Shown here: positions 10,066 to 20,953 of the stretch, piece by piece | How the letters are laid out: the number at the start of each line of letters is the position of its first letter | Numbering within the stretch: position 1 is the stretch's first letter | NCBI RefSeq assembly: GCF_002752165.1 | Contig: NZ_MOMB01000046.1 | Location: 141,971 to 205,970 of the forward strand | From: Erwinia sp. OLFS4 | Lineage (GTDB): Bacteria > Pseudomonadota > Gammaproteobacteria > Enterobacterales > Enterobacteriaceae | Direction: 5' to 3' | Length of the DNA stretch: 64,000 bases | Notes under the pieces: generated by a model | What the model was told of the DNA's origin: nothing | The model's database searches: none | What the model saw: only the letters and a program-made list of their open reading frames with translations | Made by a program: the position numbers and the translations under genes

Positions 10066-10529
10066 CCCCGGTGATTCTCGACTTACAGATTGCCTGTGCG
10101 CAGCACAGCGGTTTACCGACAGAAGCCGATTTTCAGCGCTGGCTTGATGCGGTATTACCGCGCTTCCAGAGCGAAAGTGAAGTGACCATCCGGCTGGTAG
10201 ATGTTGCCGAAAGCCACGATCTGAACCTGACCTGGCGTGGCAAAGACAAACCTACCAACGTGCTTTCATTTCCTTTTGAAGCACCGCCGGGCATTGAGCT
10301 GCCTTTACTGGGCGATCTGGTAATTTGCCGTCAGGTGGTTGAAATGGAAGCCCGTGACCAGCAAAAACCTGTGCAGGCGCACTGGGCCCACATGGTGATC
10401 CACGGCAGCCTGCATCTGCTCGGCTATGACCATATTGATGATGACGAAGCCGAAGAAATGGAGTCGCTGGAAACCGAGATAATGCTTGCTCTCGGCTATA
10501 CTGACCCGTACATTTCGGAAAAAGAATAA
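10062..10529 (+). CDS. ybeY: Endoribonuclease / rRNA maturation factor YbeY
   Basis: Zinc-dependent single-strand endoribonuclease needed for 16S rRNA 3'-end maturation and late 70S quality control. 155 residues, the usual size. The UPF0054 metal motif [11 protein letters not shown] (three His) is at about residues 114–124. The start overlaps the ybeZ stop by four bases. Confidence 0.97.
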   Translation: MTPVILDLQIACAQHSGLPTEADFQRWLDAVLPRFQSESEVTIRLVDVAESHDLNLTWRGKDKPTNVLSFPFEAPPGIELPLLGDLVICRQVVEMEARDQQKPVQAHWAHMVIHGSLHLLGYDHIDDDEAEEMESLETEIMLALGYTDPYISEKE

Positions 10530-10730
10530 TATTTACGCACGCCTGGTCACACCGGAAAAATGTGTTCAGGTTACAACGTGGAGCCCTAACCGGTTGTTGT
10601 CATACTGACCATCCGCCGGCACACAGCGTACCCAGGCAACGGATAACGCCGGCCAATAAACAGGTAATTTTCATCTGTCCTGCCACTGGACAGCCCTAAC
10701 CCTTACATGAGTGAAAGACAAAAAAACGCC

Positions 10731-11609
10731 ATGAGCGATGACCATTCTCAGAGTAGCGACGGCCCCAATAGTAAAAAGGGCTTTTTTGCCCTTATTCTTA
10801 ATCAGCTGTTTCACGGCGAACCTAAAAACCGTGATGAGCTACTGGAACTGATCCGAGACTCCGAGCAAAAAGAACTGATCGACCCGGACACGCGCGATAT
10901 GCTGGAAGGCGTAATGGATGTCGCGAAACAACGCGTTCGCGACATTATGATCCCCCGCTCGCAGATGATTACCCTCAAACATAACCAGACGCTGGATGAA
11001 TGTCTGAATGTTATCGTTGAATCAGCCCACTCGCGCTTTCCGGTGATCAGTGAAGATCGCGACCACGTGGAAGGCATTCTGATGGCAAAAGACCTGCTGC
11101 CTTTTATGAGCAGTGAATCAGAATCGTTCAGTATTGAAAAAGTGCTGCGTAACGCCGTGGTCGTGCCGGAAAGTAAGCGCGTCGACCGCATGCTGAAAGA
11201 GTTCCGCTCTCAGCGTTATCATATGGCCATCGTGATTGATGAATTTGGCGGCGTCTCTGGTCTGGTCACCATTGAGGATATTCTTGAACTGATCGTCGGT
11301 GAAATCGAAGACGAATATGACGATGAAGAAGATCGCGACATCCGTCAGCTCAGTCGCCATACTTTTACCGTGCGGGCGCTGACCTCAATTGAAGATTTTA
11401 ATAAAATCTTCCGGACGGGTTTCAGCGATGAAGAAGTGGATACTATCGGCGGGCTGGTGATGCAGGCCTTTGGCCACCTGCCATCCCGCGGAGAAAGTAT
11501 TACCATTGATGATTACCAGTTTAAAGTTGCAATGGCTGACAGCCGCCGTATTATTCAGGTTCACGTCCGCATTCCGGAAAATGCCCCATTACCTACGCTG
11601 GATGAATAA
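10731..11609 (+). CDS. corC: CorC/YbeX-family CBS-domain protein
   Basis: Cytoplasmic protein implicated in Mg/Co efflux (CorC) and, in recent work on YbeX, in ribosome metabolism. 292 residues from the ATG at 10731, matching E. coli; an in-frame ATG at 10707 would add eight residues, and neither has a strong ribosome binding site. Two CBS domains span about residues 65–190 ([37 protein letters not shown]), followed by a C-terminal CorC_HlyC domain. The 201-base gap after ybeY shows no recognisable gene and may hold a promoter. lnt follows after 9 bases. Confidence 0.94.
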   Translation: MSDDHSQSSDGPNSKKGFFALILNQLFHGEPKNRDELLELIRDSEQKELIDPDTRDMLEGVMDVAKQRVRDIMIPRSQMITLKHNQTLDECLNVIVESAHSRFPVISEDRDHVEGILMAKDLLPFMSSESESFSIEKVLRNAVVVPESKRVDRMLKEFRSQRYHMAIVIDEFGGVSGLVTIEDILELIVGEIEDEYDDEEDRDIRQLSRHTFTVRALTSIEDFNKIFRTGFSDEEVDTIGGLVMQAFGHLPSRGESITIDDYQFKVAMADSRRIIQVHVRIPENAPLPTLDE

Positions 11610-11618
11610 AACATTCCC

Positions 11619-13148
11619 ATGAACATGGCAACACTGCTTCAGTGCCAGCGGACTCGTCTGCTGCTGGCGTTGTTAACCGGCGCCTGCGGCACCCTTTCTT
11701 TTTCCCCCTATGACTTCTGGCCAGCAGCCCTGGTTTCACTGATGGGCCTGCTGGGACTGATGTTATCACGTCGGCCGGCGCAGGCGGCGGCTATCGGTTT
11801 TAGCTGGGGGCTTGGCCTGTTTGGTAGCGGTATTCATTGGGTCTATGTCAGCATTGCCACTTTCGGTGGTATGCCCGGTCCGGTCAATATCGCCCTGGTC
11901 GTCCTGCTTGCCGCCTATCTGTCGCTCTATCCGCTGTTATTTTCAGCGGTACTCAGCCGGTTATTTCCACACACAACGCCATTACGTCTTGCGCTGGCGG
12001 CACCGGTACTCTGGCAGATCAGCGAATTTTTACGCGGCTGGGTACTAACCGGCTTTCCCTGGCTGCAATTTGGCTACAGCCAGATTAACGGGCCACTAAA
12101 GGGCATTGCTCCCCTGCTCGGCGTGGAGGGCATCACCTTCCTGCTGGTCATTATTAGTGGTGTTGCGGTTTACGCTTTGCGCCAGCACAGCTGGCGCGCG
12201 GCCGTCATCGCGCTGGGACTGCTGGTATTGCCCTGGCCATTGCGCCTGATAAGCTGGTACCAGGCCCAGCCGGATCGGACGCTGCAGGTTGCGCTGGTAC
12301 AGGGAAACATTCCCCAGTCACTGAAATGGAACCCTGACCAACTGCGTAACACTCTGGAAATCTACAGCAGCCTGACACGCCCGCTGATGGGAAAAGATTC
12401 GGTGATTATCTGGCCCGAATCGGCCATCCCCGATTTGGAAAGCAATCAGCAACCTTTTTTAATCGCTGCCGACAAAGCGTTGCGCGCCGCCGGAAGTTCA
12501 CTGGTTACCGGTATTGTTGACTCAAGACTGGAAAACAATCGTTACCATGATTACAACTCAATTATTGTGCTGGGCAATAAAACACCATACAACTATCTGA
12601 GCACCGACCGTTATCAGAAAAACCATCTGGTCCCCTTTGGCGAATTCGTTCCGCTGGCCTCGCTGCTGCGCCCACTGGCACCCTTTTTTAACTTACCGAT
12701 GTCAGGCTTCAGCCGCGGTCCGTATCAGCAGCCGCAGCTCAAAGTGGCCGGTTATAATCTGACGGCGGCTATCTGCTATGAAATCGTGCTTGGTCAGCAG
12801 GTACGTGACAACTTCCGTCCGGACACCAACTTCCTGCTCACCATCTCTAACGATGCATGGTTTGGCCATTCAATTGGTCCATGGCAACATTTTCAGATGG
12901 CGCGCATGCGTGCACTGGAGCTGGGCCGACCGCTGCTGCGCAGTACCAATAACGGCGTCACCGGCATTATCAACGCCGATGGCAGTCTTGCCAGCACCCT
13001 GCCCCAGTTCACCCGCGAAGTATTGCAGGCCCAGGTGACGCCAGCCAGCGGCCTGACGCCGTATGCGCGGACCGGTAATCTGTCCATCTGGCTGATTACG
13101 CTGGTCAGCGCCCTGATACTGGCGGTAAATCGCTGGCGCCGACCTTAA
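11619..13148 (+). CDS. lnt: Apolipoprotein N-acyltransferase
   Basis: Inner-membrane enzyme that adds the third acyl chain to the N-terminal Cys of lipoproteins, needed for their export by LolCDE (relevant to LptE and RlpA encoded downstream). 509 residues: a hydrophobic N-terminal half with several membrane segments, then a nitrilase-like domain. The expected catalytic triad is visible as Glu in WPESAIPD, Lys in [12 protein letters not shown] and Cys in [10 protein letters not shown]. The ATG at 11625 is an alternative start two codons in. Co-transcribed with corC. Confidence 0.97.
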   Translation: MNMATLLQCQRTRLLLALLTGACGTLSFSPYDFWPAALVSLMGLLGLMLSRRPAQAAAIGFSWGLGLFGSGIHWVYVSIATFGGMPGPVNIALVVLLAAYLSLYPLLFSAVLSRLFPHTTPLRLALAAPVLWQISEFLRGWVLTGFPWLQFGYSQINGPLKGIAPLLGVEGITFLLVIISGVAVYALRQHSWRAAVIALGLLVLPWPLRLISWYQAQPDRTLQVALVQGNIPQSLKWNPDQLRNTLEIYSSLTRPLMGKDSVIIWPESAIPDLESNQQPFLIAADKALRAAGSSLVTGIVDSRLENNRYHDYNSIIVLGNKTPYNYLSTDRYQKNHLVPFGEFVPLASLLRPLAPFFNLPMSGFSRGPYQQPQLKVAGYNLTAAICYEIVLGQQVRDNFRPDTNFLLTISNDAWFGHSIGPWQHFQMARMRALELGRPLLRSTNNGVTGIINADGSLASTLPQFTREVLQAQVTPASGLTPYARTGNLSIWLITLVSALILAVNRWRRP

Positions 13149-13624
13149 CCGGGACAGCGGCAGCGCCATAGCAATATAGCTACAGATTGCCACTGGCGCT
13201 GCCGCCTGCTCAGTAAGCCCCCCTCGCTTGCCGGTCGTCTCTCAGCGGCGAAGCCCGCCGCCGTTTTCGTCCTTTCTTCACCCGCGTGCCCCTGGAATAA
13301 AACCGCCAGCGCCCGGCTACCTGGCATGACTATTGCTAATTATTTCCGGGAAATAGCAGGGTTGCACGGTCATCGGATAACCGATCGCTGGTTTGCACCA
13401 TTTGGCAGCGGCGGATGCGCCTTAATAGCGCAATGCCGCGAGGGGTGCCTCAATTTGGTGCGGCATGCTTCGCAAAAAAGAAACTTTTCTGTTTCCCGCA
13501 GTTAACATTCAGCTATTTTAGTGGAGGGCTTACCTCCTCAGGCAGCACTCTTTCGGACAAAAACACAACATCTCTGACGCATTTAATTTTATTAACTGCG
13601 CCAAACCTTATTAAGGAGCTGGAA
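13149..13624 (+). other. Intergenic region between lnt and gltI
   Basis: 476 bases without a supportable gene. It starts with a 12-base-pair perfect inverted repeat (GCGGCAGCGCCA at 13157–13168 and its complement at 13194–13205) enclosing 25 bases, right after the lnt stop and without a T tract. The second half carries the gltI leader, including a CA-rich stretch at 13557–13571. A frame open into gltI from 13415 is not used as a start because the signal peptide begins at 13625. Confidence 0.6.
13557..13571 (+). promoter_or_regulatory. Probable GcvB sRNA target site in the gltI leader
   Basis: CA-rich stretch ACAAAAACACAACAT about 55 bases before the gltI start. In E. coli and Salmonella the GU-rich R1 region of GcvB pairs with CA-rich elements containing CACAACA, and gltI is an established target. 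The motif is seen; the pairing is inferred. Confidence 0.55.
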
Positions 13625-14521
13625 ATGCAGATGCGTAAACTGACGCTCTCTCTGATGCTGCTCACAGCGGCAGCGACGACGGTCCAGGCTGAAGACCTGG
13701 CGGGTACGCTGAAGAAAATTAATGACAGCGGCGTTATTGTCGTGGGTCATCGCGAATCTTCCGTGCCCTTTTCTTATTATGATAACCAGCGAAAAGTCGT
13801 CGGCTATTCCCAGGAATACACGAATGCCATCGTCGATGCGGTGAAGGCCAAACTGAACAAGCCCGGGCTGCAGGTTAAAATGTTGCCTATCACCTCACAA
13901 AACCGTATTCCGCTGCTGCAAAACGGAACTTATGACATTGAGTGTGGCTCCACCACCAATAACCTGGAACGCCAGAAACAAGCCGCATTCTCTGACACCA
14001 TTTTTGTCATTGGTACGCGGTTACTGACCAAAAAAGGTGGGCCAGTAAAAGACTTTGCCGACCTGAAAGGCAAAACCGTAGTGGTGACATCCGGTACCAC
14101 CTCAGAAGTGCTGCTTAACAAGCTCAACGATGAGAAGAAAATGGGCATGCGCATTATCAGCACCAAAGATCACGGCGACTCTTTCCGCACCCTGGAAAGC
14201 GGACGTGCGGTGGCCTTTATGATGGATGACGCGCTGCTGGCCGGTGAACGTGCCAAAGCCAAACAACCCGATCAATGGGAAATCGTCGGTACTCCCCAGT
14301 CTAAAGAAGCCTATGGTTGTATGCTGCGTAAAGACGATCCGGCGTTTAAAACCCTGGTTGACGATACCATTGCTAAAGCACAGACCTCCGGTCAGGCTGA
14401 GAAGTGGTTTGATACCTGGTTCAAGCAGCCAATTCCGCCCAAAAATCTCAATATGAACTTTGAACTGTCAGAAGATATGAAGGCGACCTTTAAAACACCC
14501 AATGATAAAGCACTCAACTAA
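13625..14521 (+). CDS. gltI: Glutamate/aspartate ABC transporter, periplasmic binding protein
   Basis: Captures glutamate and aspartate in the periplasm for GltJKL. 298 residues. AAGGAG lies 6 bases before the ATG at 13625 (the frame is open further upstream but lacks a signal there). A Sec signal peptide occupies about residues 1–23 (positive MQMRK, hydrophobic core, cleavage after VQA). Then comes a family-3 solute-binding fold (VVGHRESSVPFSYYD, SQNRIPLLQNGTYD, VTSGTTSEVLLNKLN). A long RNA-structured gap, not an overlap, separates it from gltJ. Confidence 0.97.
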   Translation: MQMRKLTLSLMLLTAAATTVQAEDLAGTLKKINDSGVIVVGHRESSVPFSYYDNQRKVVGYSQEYTNAIVDAVKAKLNKPGLQVKMLPITSQNRIPLLQNGTYDIECGSTTNNLERQKQAAFSDTIFVIGTRLLTKKGGPVKDFADLKGKTVVVTSGTTSEVLLNKLNDEKKMGMRIISTKDHGDSFRTLESGRAVAFMMDDALLAGERAKAKQPDQWEIVGTPQSKEAYGCMLRKDDPAFKTLVDDTIAKAQTSGQAEKWFDTWFKQPIPPKNLNMNFELSEDMKATFKTPNDKALN

Positions 14522-14657
14522 TAATGACGATAAGGGCAGCACGCTGCCCTGTGATTGTTGACAACAGGCTCGGACAGACACCGCCAGAGCCGTTCCCTCT
14601 GGCTGTAACACACAGAAGCCTCGCATCAATCTTAGGGTAGCACCGCTACCCTTTTTT
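14510..14657 (+). ncRNA. sroC: SroC-like sRNA / attenuator between gltI and gltJ
   Basis: The 149-base gap between gltI and gltJ holds a 7-bp hairpin (14533–14550) and ends in a textbook intrinsic terminator: GGGTAGC / GCTACCC with loop ACC, then six T (14635–14657). In E. coli and Salmonella this location produces SroC, an RNA processed from the gltIJKL transcript that sponges GcvB. The call is by position and structure; the 5' end given here is approximate and the GcvB-pairing bases were not verified. Partial termination here would also lower permease output relative to the binding protein. Confidence 0.6.
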
Positions 14658-14670
14658 CAACGGAGTATGT

Positions 14671-15411
14671 ATGTCCATAGACTGGAACTGGGGAATCTTT
14701 TTGCAACAGGCCCCGTTCGGCAATACCACCTATCTCGGCTGGCTGTGGGCAGGATTCCAGACCACCGTGGAAGTGTCACTGTGCGCATGGATAATTGCTT
14801 TTCTGGTGGGTTCTCTCTTCGGTATTTTACGTACCGTTCCCCATCGCTGGCTGTCCGCAATTGGCACCTGCTATGTTGAGTTGTTCCGCAACATTCCGCT
14901 GATTGTCCAGTTTTTTATCTGGTATCTGGTTGTGCCTGAACTGCTGCCGGAATCCCTCGGCACCTGGTTTAAACAGGATCTTGATCCGACTATTCAGTTT
15001 TTTGTTTCCTCGGTATTTTGTCTTGGCCTGTTCACCGCAGCCCGCGTCTGCGAACAGGTCCGCGCCGCGATTCAATCGCTACCACGTGGACAGCAAAATG
15101 CCGGTCTGGCAATGGGATTGACGCTGCCGCAGACTTACCGTTATGTGCTGCTCCCTAACGCATACCGCGTGATTGTGCCTCCAATGACCTCAGAAATGCT
15201 GAATCTGGTAAAAAACTCGTCGGTGGCCTCAACGATTGGTCTGGTAGATATGGCGGCACAGGCAGGCAAACTGCTTGATTATTCTGCACATGCCTATGAG
15301 TCCTTTACTGCTATCACCCTCGCCTACATCGCCATTAATCTGGTGATCATGCTGCTGATGATGCTCGTTGAACGTAAAGTCCGTCTGCCCGGCAATATGG
15401 GAGGTAAATAA
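14671..15411 (+). CDS. gltJ: Glutamate/aspartate ABC transporter permease GltJ
   Basis: Inner-membrane permease subunit of the GltIJKL importer. 246 residues with about five hydrophobic segments and the EAA-type cytoplasmic loop that contacts the ATPase ([22 protein letters not shown] split around residue 145). CGGAG lies 8 bases before the ATG. Its stop codon shares one base with the gltK start (TAATG). Confidence 0.96.
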   Translation: MSIDWNWGIFLQQAPFGNTTYLGWLWAGFQTTVEVSLCAWIIAFLVGSLFGILRTVPHRWLSAIGTCYVELFRNIPLIVQFFIWYLVVPELLPESLGTWFKQDLDPTIQFFVSSVFCLGLFTAARVCEQVRAAIQSLPRGQQNAGLAMGLTLPQTYRYVLLPNAYRVIVPPMTSEMLNLVKNSSVASTIGLVDMAAQAGKLLDYSAHAYESFTAITLAYIAINLVIMLLMMLVERKVRLPGNMGGK

Positions 15412-16088
15412 TGTACCAGTTTGACTGGAGTACCATTGTTCCCAATCTGCCGTGGCTACTGGCTGGCATGGTAGTCACCCTGAAAATCACTGTCACTGCG
15501 GTGGTGTTTGGCATTATCTGGGGCACCCTGCTGGCGGTGATGCGCCTGTCGGGCTTCCGGCCAATCAGCTGGTTTGCCCGACTCTACGTTAACCTGTTTC
15601 GTTCGGTGCCGTTAGTGATGGTACTGCTGTGGTTCTATCTGGTGGTTCCCGGCTTCCTGCAGCAGGTCATGGGGTTATCCCCCAAAAGCGATATCCGACT
15701 GATTTCTGCCATGGTGGCCTTTTCCCTGTTTGAAGCAGCTTATTATTCGGAAATTATTCGTGCCGGCATCCAGAGTATCGCCCGCGGTCAATCAAATGCG
15801 GCGCTGGCGCTGGGCATGACCTATAGCCAGTCAATGCGGCTGATTATTTTACCCCAGGCATTTCGCGCCATGGTGCCGCTATTACTGACTCAGGGCATCG
15901 TGCTGTTTCAGGATACCTCACTGGTTTATGTATTAAGCCTCGCCGATTTCTTCCGCACCGCCGATACCATTGGCGTTAACAGTGGCACTGAAATCGAAAT
16001 GGTGCTGTTTGCCGGTGCGGTTTACTTTGTATTTAGTCTCAGCGCTTCACTGCTGGTCAGCTACTTAAAGAAAAAAAGGACAGTTTAA
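15411..16088 (+). CDS. gltK: Glutamate/aspartate ABC transporter permease GltK
   Basis: Second membrane subunit, forming a heterodimer with GltJ. 225 residues with hydrophobic segments throughout; EAA loop around [20 protein letters not shown] near residue 125. It starts on the last base of the gltJ stop codon, and gltL starts on the base after its own stop. Confidence 0.96.
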   Translation: MYQFDWSTIVPNLPWLLAGMVVTLKITVTAVVFGIIWGTLLAVMRLSGFRPISWFARLYVNLFRSVPLVMVLLWFYLVVPGFLQQVMGLSPKSDIRLISAMVAFSLFEAAYYSEIIRAGIQSIARGQSNAALALGMTYSQSMRLIILPQAFRAMVPLLLTQGIVLFQDTSLVYVLSLADFFRTADTIGVNSGTEIEMVLFAGAVYFVFSLSASLLVSYLKKKRTV

Positions 16089-16814
16089 ATGATTACCCTG
16101 AAAAATATTTCAAAGTGGTATGGTCACTTTCAGGTGCTGACCGATTGCTCAACAGAAGTCAATAAAGGGGAAGTTGTGGTTGTTTGTGGTCCCTCTGGTT
16201 CCGGCAAATCCACCCTGATAAAAACGGTAAACGGCCTCGAACCGGTGCAACAGGGCAGTATCATGGTTAACGGCACTGAAGTCACCAACAGAAAAACCAA
16301 TCTGGCAAAACTGCGCTCACACGTGGGTATGGTTTTCCAGCATTTTGAACTGTTCCCGCATCTGACCATCATTGATAACCTGGCGCTGGCGCAGATTAAA
16401 GTTCTCAAACGCGATAAAACCGCTGCCCGGCAGAAGGGATTAAAACTGCTTGAACGCGTTGGGCTGACGGCACATGCCAACAAGCATCCAGGCCAGCTTT
16501 CCGGGGGGCAGCAACAGCGCGTAGCCATCGCACGCGCGCTCTGTATGGACCCGGTGGCAATGTTATTTGACGAGCCGACCTCCGCCCTGGATCCGGAGAT
16601 GATTAACGAGGTGCTCGACGTGATGGTTGAGCTGGCCAACGAAGGGATGACGATGATGGTGGTCACACACGAAATGGGGTTTGCCCGCAAAGTCGCCAAT
16701 CGCGTCATCTTTATGGATGAGGGTAAAATCATCGAAGATGCCAACAAAGATGACTTCTTTTCCAACCCCAGGTCCGAGCGAGCACGCGATTTTCTCGCTA
16801 AAATTCTGCACTGA
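16089..16814 (+). CDS. gltL: Glutamate/aspartate ABC transporter ATP-binding protein GltL
   Basis: Cytoplasmic ATPase that powers glutamate/aspartate import. 241 residues with all ABC motifs: Walker A GPSGSGKST (residues 36–44), Q-loop VFQHFELFPHL, signature LSGGQQQRVAIARAL, Walker B MLFDEPTSALDPE and switch His in VVTHEMGF. It immediately follows gltK and is closed by a terminator. Confidence 0.97.
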   Translation: MITLKNISKWYGHFQVLTDCSTEVNKGEVVVVCGPSGSGKSTLIKTVNGLEPVQQGSIMVNGTEVTNRKTNLAKLRSHVGMVFQHFELFPHLTIIDNLALAQIKVLKRDKTAARQKGLKLLERVGLTAHANKHPGQLSGGQQQRVAIARALCMDPVAMLFDEPTSALDPEMINEVLDVMVELANEGMTMMVVTHEMGFARKVANRVIFMDEGKIIEDANKDDFFSNPRSERARDFLAKILH

Positions 16815-16821
16815 TCGCGTC

Positions 16822-16852
16822 AAGGCCGCCACGCGGCCTTGATCTTTTTTCG
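16822..16852 (+). terminator. Intrinsic terminator of gltIJKL
   Basis: Stem AAGGCCGC / GCGGCCTT, 3-base loop, then GATC and a six-T run. It begins 8 bases after the gltL stop codon. Confidence 0.9.
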
Positions 16853-17009
16853 CCCGCAAACAGCCTGTAATCTGCCACTTTTTTGCGTCTGTCTCAGCCT
16901 GACATTAACAACACCCCGCTGTGAGGGTCACGCCCACAAATCAATCGGCCGGCTTTTCACTGGCGTCTGTTGTCATGCCTGCAACGTTTTTTATTACCGG
17001 CACAGACAG

Positions 17010-17036
17010 AAAACCGGGCCTTGTAACAAAGCCCGC
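17010..17036 (-). terminator. Terminator of ybeL
   Basis: On the minus strand, stem CGGGCTTTGT / ACAAGGCCCG closes on a one-base loop (in practice the inner pair opens) and is followed by GTTTTCTGT. It sits just after the ybeL stop codon. Confidence 0.65.
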
Positions 17037-17043
17037 TAAGCTG

Positions 17044-17529
17044 TCAGGGAGTAAACGGCTGACGATAGAAGCTGTCATGACCACACTGCGGGCAATGTGC
17101 CAGGGTTTCCGGTGTATAAATTTCGCGGGTAAACTGACAGCGCTCACAAACCAGTTTCCCCAGCCCAACCACTTCACCACTGTGGTAAACGCCGTGATGA
17201 TTAAGATCTTCAAACACATCATGCCATTCAAGCTGGCTGCGGTCAGTGATATCAGCCAGTTCCTTCCATAAACTCTGGCGAATAACCCGCATAAATACGC
17301 TGTCACTGAATTCTTCGGCCTGGTTTTCCTGATAACTGCGGGCAAATTCACTCAGATCGCGGCGTAACGCCTGTAAAATCTGCTCAGGTTGATGTGGCTG
17401 AAGCCCGGGCCAGTCCGCCAGTTCATGCTGCGCATGTTGCATCAGTTTATCGATACTGCGTTCACCCTGACGCAAGCGCTCCGTTAACCTGGCCAGTAAT
17501 TCACGATATGCATAGGTAACGTTGCTCAT
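17044..17529 (-). CDS. ybeL: Zinc-ribbon protein YbeL (DUF1451 family)
   Basis: 161-residue conserved protein of unknown biochemical role, matching enterobacterial YbeL. An N-terminal helical part (about 1–110; HELADWP, LRRDLSEFARSYQEN) leads to a C-terminal zinc ribbon with two Cys pairs, CERC near residue 127 and CPQC near 147. Likely cytoplasmic. GGAG precedes the ATG. It is divergent from leuS, as in E. coli. Confidence 0.9.
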   Translation of the reverse strand: MSNVTYAYRELLARLTERLRQGERSIDKLMQHAQHELADWPGLQPHQPEQILQALRRDLSEFARSYQENQAEEFSDSVFMRVIRQSLWKELADITDRSQLEWHDVFEDLNHHGVYHSGEVVGLGKLVCERCQFTREIYTPETLAHCPQCGHDSFYRQPFTP

Positions 17530-17660
17530 TGCACTCTCCTTATTTTCGGGGTCCTCCGGTTAAGTTTAGAGAATCTCAGCATTTTTGTCGGGCTGGCGGG
17601 CAGAAAAAAGTCCCCATAACAAGGAAACATGATTAATGCCGGTTCATCCGCGCTTTGCTG

Positions 17661-17690
17661 TTGTTGCGCTGGATGCTTATCGGCTATGCT
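17661..17690 (+). promoter_or_regulatory. Candidate sigma-70 promoter of leuS
   Basis: A possible -35 box TTGTTG (17661–17666), 18-base spacer and -10 box TATGCT (17685–17690), about 75 bases before the leuS start. Chosen by eye; the boxes are imperfect. Confidence 0.35.
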
Positions 17691-17765
17691 ATGCGGATTT
17701 CCAAACATTCGCGCGTTGTGGCAGTTTTGGCTAACTGCACGCACCACAAAGGAACAAAGCCCGTC

Positions 17766-20351
17766 ATGCAAGAGCAATTCCGACCGGAAGAGATTGAATC
17801 CCAGGTCCAGCGACACTGGGAACAACAGCAAACGTTCAAAGTCACGGAAGACGCAGGTAAAGAGAAGTATTACTGCCTGTCAATGCTCCCTTATCCCTCC
17901 GGCCGGCTGCATATAGGGCATGTGCGTAATTACACCATTGGTGATGTCATTTCACGCTATCAGCGCCTACAGGGTAAAAACGTTCTGCAACCTATCGGCT
18001 GGGACGCTTTTGGCCTGCCGGCAGAAGGTGCCGCCGTCAAAAACAATACCGCCCCGGCGCCCTGGACGTATGACAACATTGAATATATGAAAAACCAGCT
18101 TAAACAGCTGGGATTTGCTTATGACTGGAGCCGCGAGCTGGCAACCTGTCAGCCGGAATACTACCGCTGGGAACAGTGGTTTTTTGCCCGGTTATACGAA
18201 AAGGGACTGGTTTACAAAAAAACCGCTGCCGTCAACTGGTGCCCGAACGATCAGACGGTGCTGGCGAACGAACAGGTAATTGATGGCTGCTGCTGGCGCT
18301 GCGATAGCAAAGTCGAACGCAAAGAGATCCCGCAGTGGTTTGTTAAAATTACCGATTATGCGGATGAACTGTTAAACGATCTTGATAAGCTGGATGACTG
18401 GCCGGAAACGGTAAAAACCATGCAGCGTAACTGGATTGGCCGCTCTGAAGGGGTCGAAATTACCTTCGATGTTGCCGACAGCGCAGAAAAAATTACGGTG
18501 TACACTACCCGGCCTGATACGTTTATTGGTGCGACCTACCTCGCGGTAGCGGCGGGCCACCCGCTGGCGATCCAGGCCAGCGCCAGCCATCCGGCACTGG
18601 CTGATTTTATTGCAGAATGCCGTAATACCAAAGTTGCCGAAGCCGAAATGGCAACCATGGAGAAAAAAGGCATGGCAACCGGACTGTTTGCCCTGCATCC
18701 GCTGACCGGTGAAAAAATCCCGGTGTGGGTAGCCAACTTTGTGCTGATGGAATATGGCACCGGCGCGGTAATGGCTGTTCCTGCCCATGACCAGCGTGAC
18801 TGGGAATTTGCCAACAAATACCACTTACCGATTAAACCGGTGATCCTCAATCAGGATGGCAGTGAGCCGGATGTCAGCCTGGCGGCGATGACCGAAAAAG
18901 GCGTGTTGTTTAATTCCGGCGAATTCAGCGGGCTGGATCACCAGGCAGGTTTTAACGCCATTGCCGATAAACTGGCAGCGATGGGCGCTGGGGCACGGAA
19001 AGTTAATTACCGGTTGCGCGACTGGGGCGTATCCCGTCAGCGTTACTGGGGCGCTCCCATTCCAATGGTCACCCTGGAAGATGGCAGTGTAATGCCTGCA
19101 CCAGACGATCAGCTGCCAGTGCTGCTGCCAGAAGACGTGGTAATGGATGGTATCACCAGCCCGATTAAGGCCGACCCGGAATGGGCAAAAACCACGGTTA
19201 ACGGCCAGCCAGCGCTGCGTGAAACCGATACCTTTGATACTTTTATGGAATCATCCTGGTATTACGCGCGCTATACCTGCCCTGATTACGATAAAGGCAT
19301 GCTCGATCCGGCTGCGGCGAATTACTGGCTGCCAGTTGACCAGTACGTAGGAGGCATTGAACATGCCATCATGCATCTGATGTACTTCCGCTTCTACCAT
19401 AAACTGTTGCGCGATGCCGGGCTGGTGAACTCAGACGAGCCGGCAAAACGCCTGCTGTGTCAGGGAATGGTGCTGGCAGATGCGTTTTATTACACTGGCG
19501 CCAACGGCGAACGTAACTGGGTATCGCCAGTGGATGTCAGCATTGAGCGTGACGAAAAAGGCCGCATTACCCGGGCGCAAGACAAACAGGGCCATGAACT
19601 GGTTTATGCCGGCATGAGCAAAATGTCGAAGTCAAAAAACAATGGTATTGACCCGCAGGTGATGGTCGAGCGCTATGGTGCAGATACCGTTCGCCTGTTT
19701 ATGATGTTTGCTTCACCGGCAGAAATGACGCTGGAATGGCAGGAGTCCGGGGTCGAGGGGGCGAATCGCTTCCTGAAACGCGTCTGGAAACTGGCCTTCG
19801 AACACAAGGAGAAAGGTCCCACCGTTGCGCTGGATCTTAACGCCCTGAATGACGAACAAAAAGCACTGCGGCGTGATCTGCATAAAACTATCGCCAAAGT
19901 GACGGACGATATCGGCCGCCGCCAGACATTTAACACCGCGATTGCTGCCATTATGGAACTGATGAACAAGCTGATCCGTGCCCCGCAGGACAGCCCGCAG
20001 GATCGTGCATTACTTCATGAAGCGCTGCTGGCGGTGGTGCCAATGCTCTACCCGTTTACGCCTCACACCAGCTTTGTGTTGTGGCAGGCACTGTCTGACA
20101 GCCGCGATGATATTGATCATGCTCGCTGGCCACAGGCAGATGAACAAGCGATGGTGGACGATTCCCTGCTGGTTGTCGTGCAGGTGAACGGAAAAGTGCG
20201 CGGAAAAATTACCGTTGCCGTCGATGCAACCCAGGAGCAGGTTCAGGCTCGCGCCGCGCAGGAACATCTGGTGGCGAAATATCTCGATGGCGTCACCATT
20301 CGTAAAGTGATTTACGTACCAGGTAAACTGCTTAATCTGGTCGTGGGTTGA
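17766..20351 (+). CDS. leuS: Leucyl-tRNA synthetase
   Basis: Class I synthetase charging tRNA-Leu. The frame is open from 17655, but the start at 17766 ([11 protein letters not shown]) has AAAGGA upstream and gives 861 residues, against 860 in E. coli. Visible: HIGH-type motif [15 protein letters not shown] near residue 42, the CP1 editing insertion (about 225–415) and the KMSKS loop [11 protein letters not shown] near 620. The C-terminal domain ends in the conserved [10 protein letters not shown]. It is followed without a real gap by lptE and holA. Confidence 0.98.
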   Translation: MQEQFRPEEIESQVQRHWEQQQTFKVTEDAGKEKYYCLSMLPYPSGRLHIGHVRNYTIGDVISRYQRLQGKNVLQPIGWDAFGLPAEGAAVKNNTAPAPWTYDNIEYMKNQLKQLGFAYDWSRELATCQPEYYRWEQWFFARLYEKGLVYKKTAAVNWCPNDQTVLANEQVIDGCCWRCDSKVERKEIPQWFVKITDYADELLNDLDKLDDWPETVKTMQRNWIGRSEGVEITFDVADSAEKITVYTTRPDTFIGATYLAVAAGHPLAIQASASHPALADFIAECRNTKVAEAEMATMEKKGMATGLFALHPLTGEKIPVWVANFVLMEYGTGAVMAVPAHDQRDWEFANKYHLPIKPVILNQDGSEPDVSLAAMTEKGVLFNSGEFSGLDHQAGFNAIADKLAAMGAGARKVNYRLRDWGVSRQRYWGAPIPMVTLEDGSVMPAPDDQLPVLLPEDVVMDGITSPIKADPEWAKTTVNGQPALRETDTFDTFMESSWYYARYTCPDYDKGMLDPAAANYWLPVDQYVGGIEHAIMHLMYFRFYHKLLRDAGLVNSDEPAKRLLCQGMVLADAFYYTGANGERNWVSPVDVSIERDEKGRITRAQDKQGHELVYAGMSKMSKSKNNGIDPQVMVERYGADTVRLFMMFASPAEMTLEWQESGVEGANRFLKRVWKLAFEHKEKGPTVALDLNALNDEQKALRRDLHKTIAKVTDDIGRRQTFNTAIAAIMELMNKLIRAPQDSPQDRALLHEALLAVVPMLYPFTPHTSFVLWQALSDSRDDIDHARWPQADEQAMVDDSLLVVVQVNGKVRGKITVAVDATQEQVQARAAQEHLVAKYLDGVTIRKVIYVPGKLLNLVVG

Positions 20352-20365
20352 TGTCAGGAGGAACT

Positions 20366-20953
20366 GTGCGACACCCAATCGTAACGCTTATGCTCAGCCT
20401 GGCGGTGATGCTCACCGCCGGCTGCGGCTTTCATCTGCACGGCACCACTGCGGTACCACATGAACTGAAAACACTGATTGTTAACAGCAGCGATCCTTAC
20501 GGTCCGCTGGCACGCGCGGTTCGTACCCAGCTGCGCCTGAACGACGTCACCATTGTTGAAGACAACGCCAGCACCCGTAAAGACTTGCCGTCATTGCGCC
20601 TTGGAGATGAAACCTTCGGCCGCGACACCGCCTCGGTCTTCCGGGATGGTAAAGCCGCCGAATATCAGATGGTCATGCGTGTGACCGCCCAGGTGCTGGT
20701 GCCCAATAAAGGTATATATCCCCTTTCGGTCACCGTGTTCCGCTCCTTCTTCGACAACCCGCTGGCTGCTCTGGCAAAAGATTCAGAGCAGACCATCATT
20801 ATCGATGAAATGCGTACTCAGGCCGCCGAACAGCTGGTACGTAAGCTGCTGACCGTCCACGCCGCCGAAGATGACAGCGCGGCGGCAAAAAACACTTCAC
20901 CGGTGGTAGCCAGCCCGCGGGCTGCTATTGCGCCGGGCTCGCTGGGTAAATGA
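20366..20953 (+). CDS. lptE: LPS-assembly lipoprotein LptE
   Basis: Outer-membrane lipoprotein that plugs the LptD barrel and helps insert LPS. The start is placed at GTG 20366 because AGGAGG lies just before it and it gives [20 protein letters not shown], a lipoprotein signal with lipobox LTAGC (Cys20). The length is then 195 residues (E. coli 193). An in-frame ATG at 20348 overlaps leuS and lacks a signal-peptide start. The tail after residue 170 is low-complexity. It overlaps holA by four bases. Confidence 0.93.
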   Translation: MRHPIVTLMLSLAVMLTAGCGFHLHGTTAVPHELKTLIVNSSDPYGPLARAVRTQLRLNDVTIVEDNASTRKDLPSLRLGDETFGRDTASVFRDGKAAEYQMVMRVTAQVLVPNKGIYPLSVTVFRSFFDNPLAALAKDSEQTIIIDEMRTQAAEQLVRKLLTVHAAEDDSAAAKNTSPVVASPRAAIAPGSLGK

